From NCBI GenBank assembly GCA_049644265.1, contig JBARRO010000107.1, positions 1-14,448 on the forward strand: a stretch of 14,448 bases of DNA, read 5' to 3'. Numbering within the stretch: the stretch's first letter is position 1; every line of letters begins with the position of its first letter. Source of the stretch: JBARRO01 sp049644265 (GTDB lineage: Bacteria; Bacteroidota; Ignavibacteria; UBA10030). This document shows positions 1 through 6,770 of the stretch, piece by piece. The translations under genes were made by a program, and so were the position numbers. Under the pieces are notes generated by a model that had not been told where the DNA came from, did no database searches, and saw only the letters and a program-made list of their open reading frames with translations.

Positions 1-173
1 GGATACAGCTTGATCCGATCGCCGTTGGGGTTATTGTTGACGGTAATCCTGCCGTTGGTGAGGAAAAAATTGTCGCTTTCCGGACCGGACGGGTTTGATT
101 TGCATCCGCCAAACACCAAGGCAAAACCGGCAGCTATCAGCGCCGGTTGGCAAGCGCGCATTATGGAGTTCAT
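1..173 (-). CDS. Putative lipoprotein, N-terminal part only
   Basis: Only the first 57 codons are in the window; the gene continues past base 1. The start is the ATG at 173-171, preceded by AGGGGA six bases upstream, a clear Shine-Dalgarno site. A second in-frame ATG lies four codons in. The product begins with a short polar stretch, then a hydrophobic segment (about residues 10-22) ending in FGGC, which fits a lipobox with Cys24 as the lipidated residue. The segment after the cysteine is rich in Asn, Ser, Gly and Pro, as in lipoprotein tethers. This predicts export and anchoring in the inner or outer membrane. No family can be named from this fragment. The gene is transcribed away from arfB. 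Confidence 0.65.
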   Translation of the reverse strand, partial: MNSIMRACQPALIAAGFALVFGGCKSNPSGPESDNFFLTNGRITVNNNPNGDRIKLY

Positions 174-410
174 AAGAATTCCCCTGATTGAGAAGCTCAT
201 AGAATGAAGACGACTTGAGAGGTCCGGATAGAGTTCCTTCTGAACTGCTTGCCCGAACTCTCCAATCTCTATATCAATTCCGGTGCCATGGAAATGTGGT
301 GTAATCTCGCGTGAAATGCAATTTCCGGCTGGCTTTGGTGTCTCGAAACGAGACTGAGTTCTGTCCGTTCCGGGAAGGTCAGAATTGTTGCCGGAAAGGA
401 TGAAATAGCA
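174..410. other. Divergent intergenic region, lipoprotein / arfB
   Basis: This stretch of 237 bases separates the minus-strand lipoprotein gene from the plus-strand arfB cluster, so promoters for both should lie here. I could not pick a convincing -10/-35 pair or a TAnnTTTG box in either direction. It holds one perfect short inverted repeat (listed separately) and the purine-rich GGAAAGGA at 393-400, ten bases before the arfB ATG, the likely ribosome binding site. No open frame here resembles a protein. Confidence 0.5.
340..354. repeat. Short perfect inverted repeat upstream of arfB
   Basis: GTCTCG at 340-345 and CGAGAC at 349-354 are perfect reverse complements separated by AAA. The site lies 57 bases before the arfB start. 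It could be a small hairpin in the leader or a dimeric regulator site. A six-base palindrome can occur by chance, so a function is not established. Confidence 0.3.
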
Positions 411-851
411 ATGAAAGCGGACAACGACATTATCATAGGCGGAAGAGTTCGCATTCGGTTTAGCGAACTGACTTTCCGGACCTCACGAAGCGGCGGCCCG
501 GGTGGTCAGAACGTCAACAAGCTCGAGACGAAAGTTGAGCTGGAGTTTAGTGTCGCAGATTCAAGAAGTTTGTCGGATGACCAAAAGCGAACTTTGCTCG
601 ACACGCTTCGTAAACGAATAGCGCCGGACGGAACTCTCCGCATTTCTTCCCAGCGGTCAAGAAGCCAATGGTCGAACAAAGAGGATGCTGTCAGGAAGCT
701 GGTTCACCTTCTTCAGGAGGGGCTGAAACCTCGCAAGAAGAGGGTCAAGACGAGGCGGACCGTGTCGGCGGACGAGAGAAGATTGCGGAAAAAGAAGATC
801 GCGGGGATGAGAAAACAAACCAGGAGGTTCAAGGCAGATCATGACGAATGA
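411..851 (+). CDS. arfB: Peptidyl-tRNA hydrolase ArfB (YaeJ/RF-1 domain)
   Basis: The 146-residue product matches ArfB (YaeJ), a codon-independent release factor that enters ribosomes stalled on mRNAs lacking a stop codon and hydrolyses the peptidyl-tRNA. The signature GGPGGQNVNK lies at residues 28-37, with the catalytic GGQ at 31-33. The middle part (about 45-105) fits the small RF-1-like domain, including RSQWSNKEDA, comparable to RSQ-N in E. coli ArfB. The C-terminal tail (about 107-146) is dense in Lys and Arg, as expected of the tail that enters the empty mRNA channel. Length agrees with the family (about 140). There are no stop-codon recognition domains, which excludes RF1/RF2. A purine-rich GGAAAGGA sits ten bases before the ATG. 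The 3' end overlaps the next gene by 11 bases, indicating co-transcription and probably translational coupling. Confidence 0.93.
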   Translation: MKADNDIIIGGRVRIRFSELTFRTSRSGGPGGQNVNKLETKVELEFSVADSRSLSDDQKRTLLDTLRKRIAPDGTLRISSQRSRSQWSNKEDAVRKLVHLLQEGLKPRKKRVKTRRTVSADERRLRKKKIAGMRKQTRRFKADHDE

Positions 852-1329
852 TCCGGGCAAGGAATACGTCGATTACTCACGTCGGAGGCTCGTGCAGGAG
901 TACCTCCCGAAAGTGAAGAAATGTCTCGCCGAGCTGTCGGAGGAAGATGTCTGGTGGCGTGCGCACGAGACCGATAACAGCATCGGCAACCTTCTGCTCC
1001 ATCTCAACGGAAACGTCCGGCAATGGATCGTATCCGGGATTGGTGGTGCGGCTGATGCGCGGGTCCGGTCGACCGAGTTTTCGGAACGGGATCATATCCC
1101 CAAAACCGATCTTCTTGCAAAGATCGAGAAAACTCTCCACGAAGCCGACGAGGTGCTGGCGCGCTTTGATTCATCAAAACTTCTGGAAAAGCACCTCATC
1201 CAGGAGTACGACGTGACGTGTCTCGACGCAATTTCCCATGTCGTAGAACACTTTTCTCTTCATCTCGGACAAATCATTTACATCACCAAGCTTCGGAAGG
1301 GCGTCGACCTGAAGTTCTACAACCTCTAA
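841..1329 (+). CDS. DinB-superfamily protein (DUF1572-like)
   Basis: The 162-residue protein has the layout of DinB/YfiT-like four-helix-bundle proteins: an N-terminal helix, a WWRAHETDNSIGNLLLHL segment at about 38-55 and a C-terminal HVVEHFSLHLGQI segment at 133-145. His54, His137 and His141 fit the three-histidine metal site of the family; His133 lies one turn earlier. DUF1572 proteins are the closest group I recognise. DinB-like proteins include metal-dependent thiol transferases, for example bacillithiol transferases, but most have no known reaction, so no substrate is proposed. The ATG at 841 lies inside the end of arfB, with AAGG six bases upstream and a stronger AGGAGG further back (822-827). 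The next gene starts eight bases after its stop, so it is part of the same cluster. Confidence 0.85.
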   Translation: MTNDPGKEYVDYSRRRLVQEYLPKVKKCLAELSEEDVWWRAHETDNSIGNLLLHLNGNVRQWIVSGIGGAADARVRSTEFSERDHIPKTDLLAKIEKTLHEADEVLARFDSSKLLEKHLIQEYDVTCLDAISHVVEHFSLHLGQIIYITKLRKGVDLKFYNL

Positions 1330-1337
1330 GTTCACGC

Positions 1338-2156
1338 ATGGCTCTGACGAACAAACCATCGAACCCACTCAGAATGCGCAGGGTGTGGTGGACAGATTCA
1401 GGAGTGATCGCGATTGTTGCGACGTACCTTCTGGTCGGCGGCGCGGTTATCTACTGGATTTACCTCCAACGGGACTTCAGGATTGCTGCAGAGATTCTCG
1501 CAGTCTTTTGGACTATCATGTTTCCCGTTCTGGTCTTGCTCGCGAAGCGCACTGTTGACCATTTGCCTACCTACGTCGACAGGAAGGTGATCGATCGAAC
1601 CCAGGCGGAATTGGAACAGAATCGCCGGCAGGTCCGGAAGGAATTCCTGGAGACGGAGATTGCTGCCCTCGAGCGCGGCGAAGCAACGCCCGTGTTGGAT
1701 GTTTGGAGGCTGGATCCTTCACTGGAGAAGCGCCATCTGTATTTTTCTTCGCTTGACGCAGTGTCACTCGACCCGACGAGTCATGAGCTTTGGATAAGAA
1801 TCGGACTTGGCGAGTTGCACTGGACTCCCGACGAAGCGAAAAAGAACAAGGCCATACTGCTGCAGGGAGTTGCTGATTTTCTTTTGGTTGTCTCGAAGGA
1901 CGGGTATGTGCGGTTGCTGGGCAAATTCTTCGAGCGGCTTGTTTTGGAGCTCTATGCGTTACGCGAACATGAGGAACGTGAAGTCCCGTATCCCGTCTTC
2001 AGCCTCCTGGTCGAAAAGAGTATGCTTGCAAGGGTCGCTCTCTTACCGAAATTTCCCTGGACTGAGGTGGAGAAGGCAGGCGATTGCCGGTTTGGGGGAG
2101 GAAACGACGTGGAACCACATCGTTCGATACCGATTCCCGCTGCACGCGGGAAATAA
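1338..2156 (+). CDS. Unrecognised membrane protein, two N-terminal helices; 3' end probably frameshifted
   Basis: The open frame extends upstream to 1218, but that part lies inside the DinB-like gene, so the ATG at 1338, eight bases after that gene's stop, is preferred (272 residues as it stands). Two hydrophobic segments at about 22-44 and 48-69 predict a helical hairpin in the inner membrane. They are followed by a charged, probably coiled-coil stretch (about 80-112, many Glu, Arg and Gln) and a soluble domain with repeated Leu/Val-rich helices. I do not recognise a family. The last 25 residues look unlike a protein end (GDCRFGGG, then PHRSIPIP), whereas skipping base 2079 gives EKAAIAGLGEETTWNHIV and a stop at 2170-2172, one base before the next ATG (277 residues in all). 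Its position between a DinB-like and a PspC gene suggests an envelope-linked role, which is inference. Confidence 0.7.
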   Translation: MALTNKPSNPLRMRRVWWTDSGVIAIVATYLLVGGAVIYWIYLQRDFRIAAEILAVFWTIMFPVLVLLAKRTVDHLPTYVDRKVIDRTQAELEQNRRQVRKEFLETEIAALERGEATPVLDVWRLDPSLEKRHLYFSSLDAVSLDPTSHELWIRIGLGELHWTPDEAKKNKAILLQGVADFLLVVSKDGYVRLLGKFFERLVLELYALREHEEREVPYPVFSLLVEKSMLARVALLPKFPWTEVEKAGDCRFGGGNDVEPHRSIPIPAARGK

Positions 2157-2173
2157 CAAGAAAGGGCACTGAT

Positions 2174-2386
2174 ATGACAAGAATCTATCGTTCACAGTCC
2201 GACCGAAAAATCGCCGGCATTTGTGGCGGGGTGGGTGAGTTGATGGATGTAGACCCGACGATTGTTCGCCTGCTGTTTGTCATCCTGGGGCTCGCGACAG
2301 GGATCTTTCCGTTTCTGGTCGGATATCTCATAGGCTGGTGGATTATTCCCCAGGGACCACCCGGGGATACCCAAAAATCCGGGTAG
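2174..2386 (+). CDS. PspC-domain small membrane protein
   Basis: The 70-residue protein consists almost entirely of a PspC domain: a basic start RIYRSQSDRKIAGICGGVGE, then DPTIVRLLFVI leading into a hydrophobic stretch (about 30-58) ending in GWWIIP. Proteobacterial PspC is an inner-membrane partner of PspB that activates the phage-shock response to membrane damage; the many stand-alone PspC proteins in Bacteroidota are mostly uncharacterised, so stress sensing is only a family-based expectation. The start at 2174 was chosen over an upstream in-frame ATG at 2084, because that lies in the preceding gene and the PspC domain begins at MTRIYRS. AAAGG lies about nine bases upstream. It is the last gene of the arfB cluster. 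Confidence 0.88.
   Translation: MTRIYRSQSDRKIAGICGGVGELMDVDPTIVRLLFVILGLATGIFPFLVGYLIGWWIIPQGPPGDTQKSG
2359..2384 (+). terminator. Weak GC-rich hairpin at the pspC-like stop
   Basis: ACCCGG at 2359-2364 can pair with CCGGGT at 2379-2384, the latter ending in the first base of the TAG stop. A competing fold pairs CCCC at 2348-2351 with GGGG further on. There is no following T-run, so this is at most a weak terminator or a mRNA 3'-end structure. Confidence 0.22.
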
Positions 2387-2470
2387 CGGTCGGGGTCATT
2401 GGTTACAGCTTTGCGCCGTTCTCTGTTTTACGCGAAGCCCGGTTTTTGTATATTGAAACCCGCGAGACTG

Positions 2471-4444
2471 ATGACCCAACGTGTAACAAAAAAGAAAGCG
2501 ATTTCTCAGGCGGCAGAGCCCTTCGGCCCTGACGTTCTTCGCTCTGTCGAGAAACAGCCCGGGAGTGTGCTGCTCGAGTCGTCCCGCAGAGACAGGAACA
2601 ATTTCCGTTCCTTCCTTTTTCAATCCCCCCTTTCCATCATAGAAACCGACTCGATCGAAGCGGTCGAAGCCCGATTATGCGATATCGATTCCGCCCTTCG
2701 GGAAGGCTTCCATGTTGCCGGATTTCTTTCATACGAAGCAGGCCTCGCATTTGAAAAAATCGTCCCCTCTTCACCTCGGGCCACCGTCCCGTTGCTTTGG
2801 TTTGGTGTGTACAAGAGTCCAATTGTCTTTGACCATCGGACCGGGAAGTTTGAGGGGAGGAATGGGACTCCGAAGAGAACCATCGGTGCGTCGTCGTTCA
2901 TCGAAGTGAATTCGCTGGTTCCCTCAGTTTCAGAACAGGAATACTCCAGGTCTGTTTCCCGGATCCTGGAATACATCAGAAATGGTGACACCTATCAGGT
3001 CAATTACACGTTCAAGCTGAAATCCCCGTTCGTGAACAGCGCGTCAGAATTGTACATGGCGATGCGCCAGAATCAACGCGTGGGGTACGCCGCATTCATC
3101 AACACGGGTCGCCACCTCGTTGCCTCGGCATCGCCCGAATTGTTCTTCAGCATCAAAGGTCGGTCGATTACGCTCAAGCCGATGAAGGGCACGGCGCCAC
3201 GCGGGAGGACGACCAAAGAAGACAAAGCAAACAGGGCTTTGCTGGATTCTTCCGAGAAGGACAGGGCTGAGAACCTCATGATTGTCGACCTGCTCCGGAA
3301 TGATGTTGGACGCATTGCGGAAACCGGTTCTGTGCACGTTAACAGCCTCTTTGATATCGAGAGGCTTGAGACTGTACACCAGGCGACTTCGACCATCACA
3401 GCCAGGTTGGAGAGGTCGATGACGATGGCGCGGGTTCTGAAAGCACTGTTTCCGTCCGGGTCGGTTACCGGCGCGCCGAAGATCCGGACGATGCAGATCG
3501 TAGACGAGTTGGAGCGTGAACCGCGCGGCGTCTACACGGGTGCGGTCGGTTTCTTTTCCCCCGACAATCGAGCGACAATGAGTGTGGCAATACGAACGCT
3601 TGTCATAGACCCGTCACGCCGTGCAATGGAACTGGGGATCGGAAGCGGAATAACTGCGGGTTCGAATGTCCGGAATGAATATGAAGAGTGTCTTTCAAAA
3701 GCACGATTCCTCACGGAACAAGTGCCGCCCTTTGCATTGTTCGAGACCCTGAGATGGACCCGGCAGGAGGGATGGTTCCTGGAAGAAGCGCATCTCGATC
3801 GAATGGAGGACTCTGCCATCTACTTTGGATTCAGGTTTGAGCGCCGGCGTGCAAAGTGTACACTCATGGAGGAAGTGCGCCGTTTTGGGAGCAAGAGTCA
3901 CATCAACGATATCTTCCGTACGCGAATCTCGTTGGAAAGAAACGGAACGATGCGCATCGAATCATCTGCGATTGAACCATTTTCGGAGCCACAGCGGGTC
4001 GGCCTGGCACAGACGAGAACGAATTCTTCGAACCGGTTCCTCTTCCACAAAACCACCAATCGTCCATTATATGATCTGGAGCTTGAGAAGGCGAACGGAA
4101 AGGGATGGTTTGATGTTATTTTTCTGAACGAGAGGGACGAAGTGACGGAAGGAGCGAGAAGTAATGTTGTCGTCAACGTCGGCGGAGAGTACTTCACACC
4201 TCCTGTCGGCAGCGGTATTTTACCCGGCACCTACCGACAACATCTTTTGATGAAACGGCCAAAACGTGTATTGGAAAGAGTGTTGCGTCTTGAGGAACTC
4301 CGGTCTGCGGACGAGGTCTACCTGTGCAACGCTGTCCGGGGCATGGTGCGGGTGACACTGGTCCCCAGCAATGAATCCGGGAAATCCAGTAAGGATTTGT
4401 CATCAATCATGTCTCACGGTAAGAAGGAACTTCGTTATGGCTAA
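2471..4444 (+). CDS. PabB-PabC fusion: aminodeoxychorismate synthase component I / aminodeoxychorismate lyase
   Basis: The 657-residue protein joins two steps of p-aminobenzoate synthesis for folate. Residues 1 to about 415 are a chorismate-binding PabB domain: GDTYQVNYTF at 172-181, PMKGTAPRG with Lys239, DLLRNDVGR, GSVTGAPK at 330-337 and a late GSGITAGS. Lysine in the P-K-GT motif is typical of aminodeoxychorismate synthase, where anthranilate synthase has alanine. Residues 421-657 are a class IV aminotransferase fold like PabC, starting FALFETLRW, with the probable PLP lysine Lys527 in FHKTTNR and Glu560 in TEGARSNV. A glutaminase partner (PabA) must be encoded elsewhere. The open frame reaches back to a TTG at 2399, but the ATG at 2471 is preferred because the extra 24 residues resemble no PabB start; neither has a strong ribosome binding site. 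The 3' end overlaps the EVE gene by eight bases. Confidence 0.93.
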   Translation: MTQRVTKKKAISQAAEPFGPDVLRSVEKQPGSVLLESSRRDRNNFRSFLFQSPLSIIETDSIEAVEARLCDIDSALREGFHVAGFLSYEAGLAFEKIVPSSPRATVPLLWFGVYKSPIVFDHRTGKFEGRNGTPKRTIGASSFIEVNSLVPSVSEQEYSRSVSRILEYIRNGDTYQVNYTFKLKSPFVNSASELYMAMRQNQRVGYAAFINTGRHLVASASPELFFSIKGRSITLKPMKGTAPRGRTTKEDKANRALLDSSEKDRAENLMIVDLLRNDVGRIAETGSVHVNSLFDIERLETVHQATSTITARLERSMTMARVLKALFPSGSVTGAPKIRTMQIVDELEREPRGVYTGAVGFFSPDNRATMSVAIRTLVIDPSRRAMELGIGSGITAGSNVRNEYEECLSKARFLTEQVPPFALFETLRWTRQEGWFLEEAHLDRMEDSAIYFGFRFERRRAKCTLMEEVRRFGSKSHINDIFRTRISLERNGTMRIESSAIEPFSEPQRVGLAQTRTNSSNRFLFHKTTNRPLYDLELEKANGKGWFDVIFLNERDEVTEGARSNVVVNVGGEYFTPPVGSGILPGTYRQHLLMKRPKRVLERVLRLEELRSADEVYLCNAVRGMVRVTLVPSNESGKSSKDLSSIMSHGKKELRYG

Positions 4445-4850
4445 CTTCTGGCTCATGAAAACCGAACCGTCAACCTACTCCTACGACGACCTCGTCAGGG
4501 AGAAACGAACCGCGTGGACGGGTGTTGCAAACCCGTATGCGCTGAAAAACATCGCAGCGATGAAGAAGGGAGACCTGACGTTCATCTACCATACGGGCGA
4601 CGAGAAATCCGTGGTAGGAATTGCCGAAGTGGTGTCAGACCCCTATCCGGACCCGAAAGCCAAAGACCCGAGGACGGCAGTCGTTGATGTCGCTCCGAAA
4701 GAAAAGTTTCAAAAACCCGTCACGCTTGCGGCCATCAAGGCGGACAAACGGTTTGCAGATTTTCTCCTGGTGCGCGTGGGACGGCTTTCGGTGATGCCGG
4801 TGAGCAAAGAGCAGTGGGCTGCAATTGTGAAGATGGGAGGAGGGAAGTAA
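4437..4850 (+). CDS. EVE-domain protein
   Basis: The 137-residue product is a complete EVE domain, a PUA-like fold related to YTH domains that binds modified bases in DNA or RNA. Diagnostic segments are FWLMKTEPSTYSYDDL at 4-19, WTGVANPYALKNIAAMKKGD at 27-46 and FIYHTGDEKSVVGIAEV at 49-65, the same order as in human THYN1 and its bacterial homologues. Stand-alone bacterial EVE proteins have no firmly known role; some are linked to modified-base recognition or restriction, but no such genes are nearby. The ATG at 4437 has AAGGA eight bases upstream and lies inside the end of pabBC, so the two genes are probably translated together. An in-frame ATG at 4371 is rejected because it adds residues foreign to the family. 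It converges on the M28 peptidase gene with a 23-base gap. Confidence 0.92.
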   Translation: MANFWLMKTEPSTYSYDDLVREKRTAWTGVANPYALKNIAAMKKGDLTFIYHTGDEKSVVGIAEVVSDPYPDPKAKDPRTAVVDVAPKEKFQKPVTLAAIKADKRFADFLLVRVGRLSVMPVSKEQWAAIVKMGGGK

Positions 4851-4857
4851 GGGAGTT

Positions 4858-4887
4858 CATTGGGAATCAATTTCTAGATCCCCAATG
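4858..4887 (-). terminator. Hairpin over the peptidase stop codon
   Basis: CATTGGGAATC at 4858-4868 and GATCCCCAATG at 4877-4887 form an 11-pair stem around an eight-base loop. Read on the minus strand the single imperfect position is a G-U pair, while on the plus strand it is an A-C mismatch, so the structure is more stable in the peptidase transcript. The TAG stop of the peptidase is the first three bases of the loop. No T-run follows in either direction, so it may act as a transcript 3'-end stabiliser or as a weak bidirectional terminator between the convergent genes. Confidence 0.5.
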
Positions 4888-6637
4888 CCTCCATGATCTG
4901 TTTCATTTGATCATCAACTTTCTTGATTGCACGCCTCAACTCTTCTTCAAACGTCGTCGAAACATCTCCCACCACAACCGACCGTGTCGATGAAATCGCT
5001 CCTTTGTACCATTCCTCCCACATCTCTATGACCTTCCGCTCCTGTCGTTTGGATGCCTTTAATGCCTCGGGGCTTTCGGCCTGAGCGAGCGAAAGCTCAA
5101 ACGTCGAATTCTGCAGTTCATTTGACAGACGTCCTGCGGCAGCCTGGGTGACATCACTCAGGATTCTCGTCGCGATTGATTCATTTCCGTAGGCCAGAGC
5201 AATAGCTGTTCCGCCGATGGATACACCCGCCCTGTGCATTTCGACAGGCATGATCTTATCGATATCGTCCATACTTGTGTGGTAGAAATGATCCGGGAAA
5301 TGCCACGCAAGAATCGCCGGAATCCCGTGCTCCAGGAACGGATCGTGGTCGCTGCCACCTTCCCAAACATTTACAGCGGTCTTCCAGCCGGTTTGCTGCG
5401 ATTGTTTGTTGACCAGGGAAAGCACGAAATCGTTCAAATAGCTGGCGAACATCCTGTCTTTTTCCCACTTTCCCACTCCCCAGCCTGAATGCGAATCCGG
5501 AGAGCGCATCCACAGAAGTCCGGGATCCGGCATTTTTTCTATTCGAAACGTCCCGTGTGTCTTTTCCGGATTCCCTCCGACCATGTCCATGACAAGAACG
5601 GCCTGGACATTCTTCAAATCTTCCTGATGTTGTGCGATCCACTCTCTCGTTCCACGGTATTCATCCACCCATAACATGGTCAAGGTTCTTTCCGGAGGAG
5701 GAAGAGTCCCGTTCTGCAGGCTTGTGGAGAACGTCCGTGCAATCTCAAGAAGGGTGGCGGCCCCGCTCGCGTTGTCGTTGGCGCCGGGCTTGTAATGGTC
5801 GAGATGAGCAACGATAACGACACGCTGCTCCGGCTTCGACCGGCCGGGAAACTCGGCCACGAGCGTCCTGAAGGGAGCCTCTGAAAATGATGACTGAATC
5901 CTGACGCGAAGGGATACCGGAGCATACGTGAGGAGCTTCTTCAATTCGTCGGCTGTTCGAGGGGAGATCTTGATTCCAAATGATTTTGCCGTTTCATCGT
6001 ACGGGATGGATCCCTCGGCGACAATGTCGGGGTAGAGTTCGGGGTGGTTGATGTCGGGCACGTGGGATGAGATAATACCGATGGCTCCGTGTTTCACAGC
6101 CAGGCGGAAAACAGATGAAGGCGGGGCGTTGCAGAAAGCGAATTTTCCTGAGACATCGACGGAGGAAAAATCCTGTTCACTCCCGGCTCCGCCCACGAAG
6201 ACAACGCCTGCCGTAACATCCTGGGGATAAGAATTACTGCACAGCATCAGAGGGGTTGCTTTGTAGGAATGCAGGGTTCGCTGTTCCGGAGATTCCAGCG
6301 TCAGGGAAGCATCGAGAGGAGTCCACACTCTGACCGGATTCCGACTCTCCTCGGTTCCGAACCGGCCGAACGGAGCGTCGGATCCATGTTTCATGCCGCT
6401 CACTTCAAGACCGTGCTCAATGAACTGGAGGCATGAGTCGAACTCCGGACCACCGCCGATGCGCCAGAACTTCGTGAAATAGCCCGCACTCTCCAGAGCT
6501 TTTTCGCCGCTCAAGGCCCTGTCGAGTCTTGCGATCACCGAGTCTACCGTGATCTGGTTTGCATTCTGAGCGACTGAAGGCAACGGCGCGCCCATCAGGG
6601 CGGTGGCGAAAAAAAAGATCGTGAGATTTCTCATCAT
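4874..6637 (-). CDS. Exported M28-family metallopeptidase with PA-like insert
   Basis: The 587-residue protein begins with a basic pair and a hydrophobic segment (about 4-20) followed by PSVA-Q, a likely signal peptidase I site after Ala23, so it is exported. Residues about 125-225 (VVFVGGAG, SGKFAFCNAP, HGAIGIISS) resemble a protease-associated (PA) domain. The catalytic domain carries the M28 zinc pattern: His278 and Asp280 in VAHLDHY, Asp288 in GANDNASG, Glu326 in WVDEYRGT, Asp351 in VMDMVGG and His453 in FYHTSMDD. The position before Glu326, where many M28 enzymes have the general-base Glu, is Asp325. A helical, charged tail (about 485-587) follows. A role in trimming peptides in the periplasm or outside the cell is likely. 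There are two tandem ATGs at the start and no clear Shine-Dalgarno site. It is transcribed away from the TonB receptor across a 133-base gap. Confidence 0.9.
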   Translation of the reverse strand: MMRNLTIFFFATALMGAPLPSVAQNANQITVDSVIARLDRALSGEKALESAGYFTKFWRIGGGPEFDSCLQFIEHGLEVSGMKHGSDAPFGRFGTEESRNPVRVWTPLDASLTLESPEQRTLHSYKATPLMLCSNSYPQDVTAGVVFVGGAGSEQDFSSVDVSGKFAFCNAPPSSVFRLAVKHGAIGIISSHVPDINHPELYPDIVAEGSIPYDETAKSFGIKISPRTADELKKLLTYAPVSLRVRIQSSFSEAPFRTLVAEFPGRSKPEQRVVIVAHLDHYKPGANDNASGAATLLEIARTFSTSLQNGTLPPPERTLTMLWVDEYRGTREWIAQHQEDLKNVQAVLVMDMVGGNPEKTHGTFRIEKMPDPGLLWMRSPDSHSGWGVGKWEKDRMFASYLNDFVLSLVNKQSQQTGWKTAVNVWEGGSDHDPFLEHGIPAILAWHFPDHFYHTSMDDIDKIMPVEMHRAGVSIGGTAIALAYGNESIATRILSDVTQAAAGRLSNELQNSTFELSLAQAESPEALKASKRQERKVIEMWEEWYKGAISSTRSVVVGDVSTTFEEELRRAIKKVDDQMKQIMEALGI

Positions 6638-6661
6638 GGTTTACCGAGGCGAAGGAACATA

Positions 6662-6669
6662 CAAAGATG
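6662..6669 (-). promoter_or_regulatory. Possible -7 box for the peptidase gene
   Basis: On the minus strand this reads CATCTTTG, one base away from the Bacteroidota -7 consensus TAnnTTTG, 24 bases before the peptidase ATG. A TTG lies 12 bases further upstream, shorter than the usual 19-21 spacing. Weak support only. Confidence 0.25.
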
Positions 6670-6737
6670 TTGAAGGAGTTGCAACGAGGAAGTACCGAGC
6701 TGACAGGTCGTCCGTGGTATTATTGAAAAATATTGGC

Positions 6738-6745
6738 TACCTTTG
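6738..6745 (+). promoter_or_regulatory. Bacteroidota-type -7 box for the TonB receptor gene
   Basis: TACCTTTG matches the TAnnTTTG element recognised by the primary sigma factor of Bacteroidota exactly. It lies 25 bases before the receptor ATG at 6771, which would give a leader of about 20 bases, normal for genes without a Shine-Dalgarno site. The upstream TTG at 6723-6725 is only 12 bases away instead of the usual 19-21, so the -33 element is uncertain. Confidence 0.45.
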
Positions 6746-6770
6746 TGTGTTGAGAGCAACACAACAACGC

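Noticed and set aside
1218..1337. Upstream extension of the membrane-protein gene
   Set aside because: The 40 extra residues overlap the DinB-like gene in another frame and look non-coding; the ATG at 1338 fits gene spacing.
2064..2172. Programmed ribosomal frameshifting
   Set aside because: No slippery heptamer is visible at the switch point; an extra base from mutation or sequencing is simpler.
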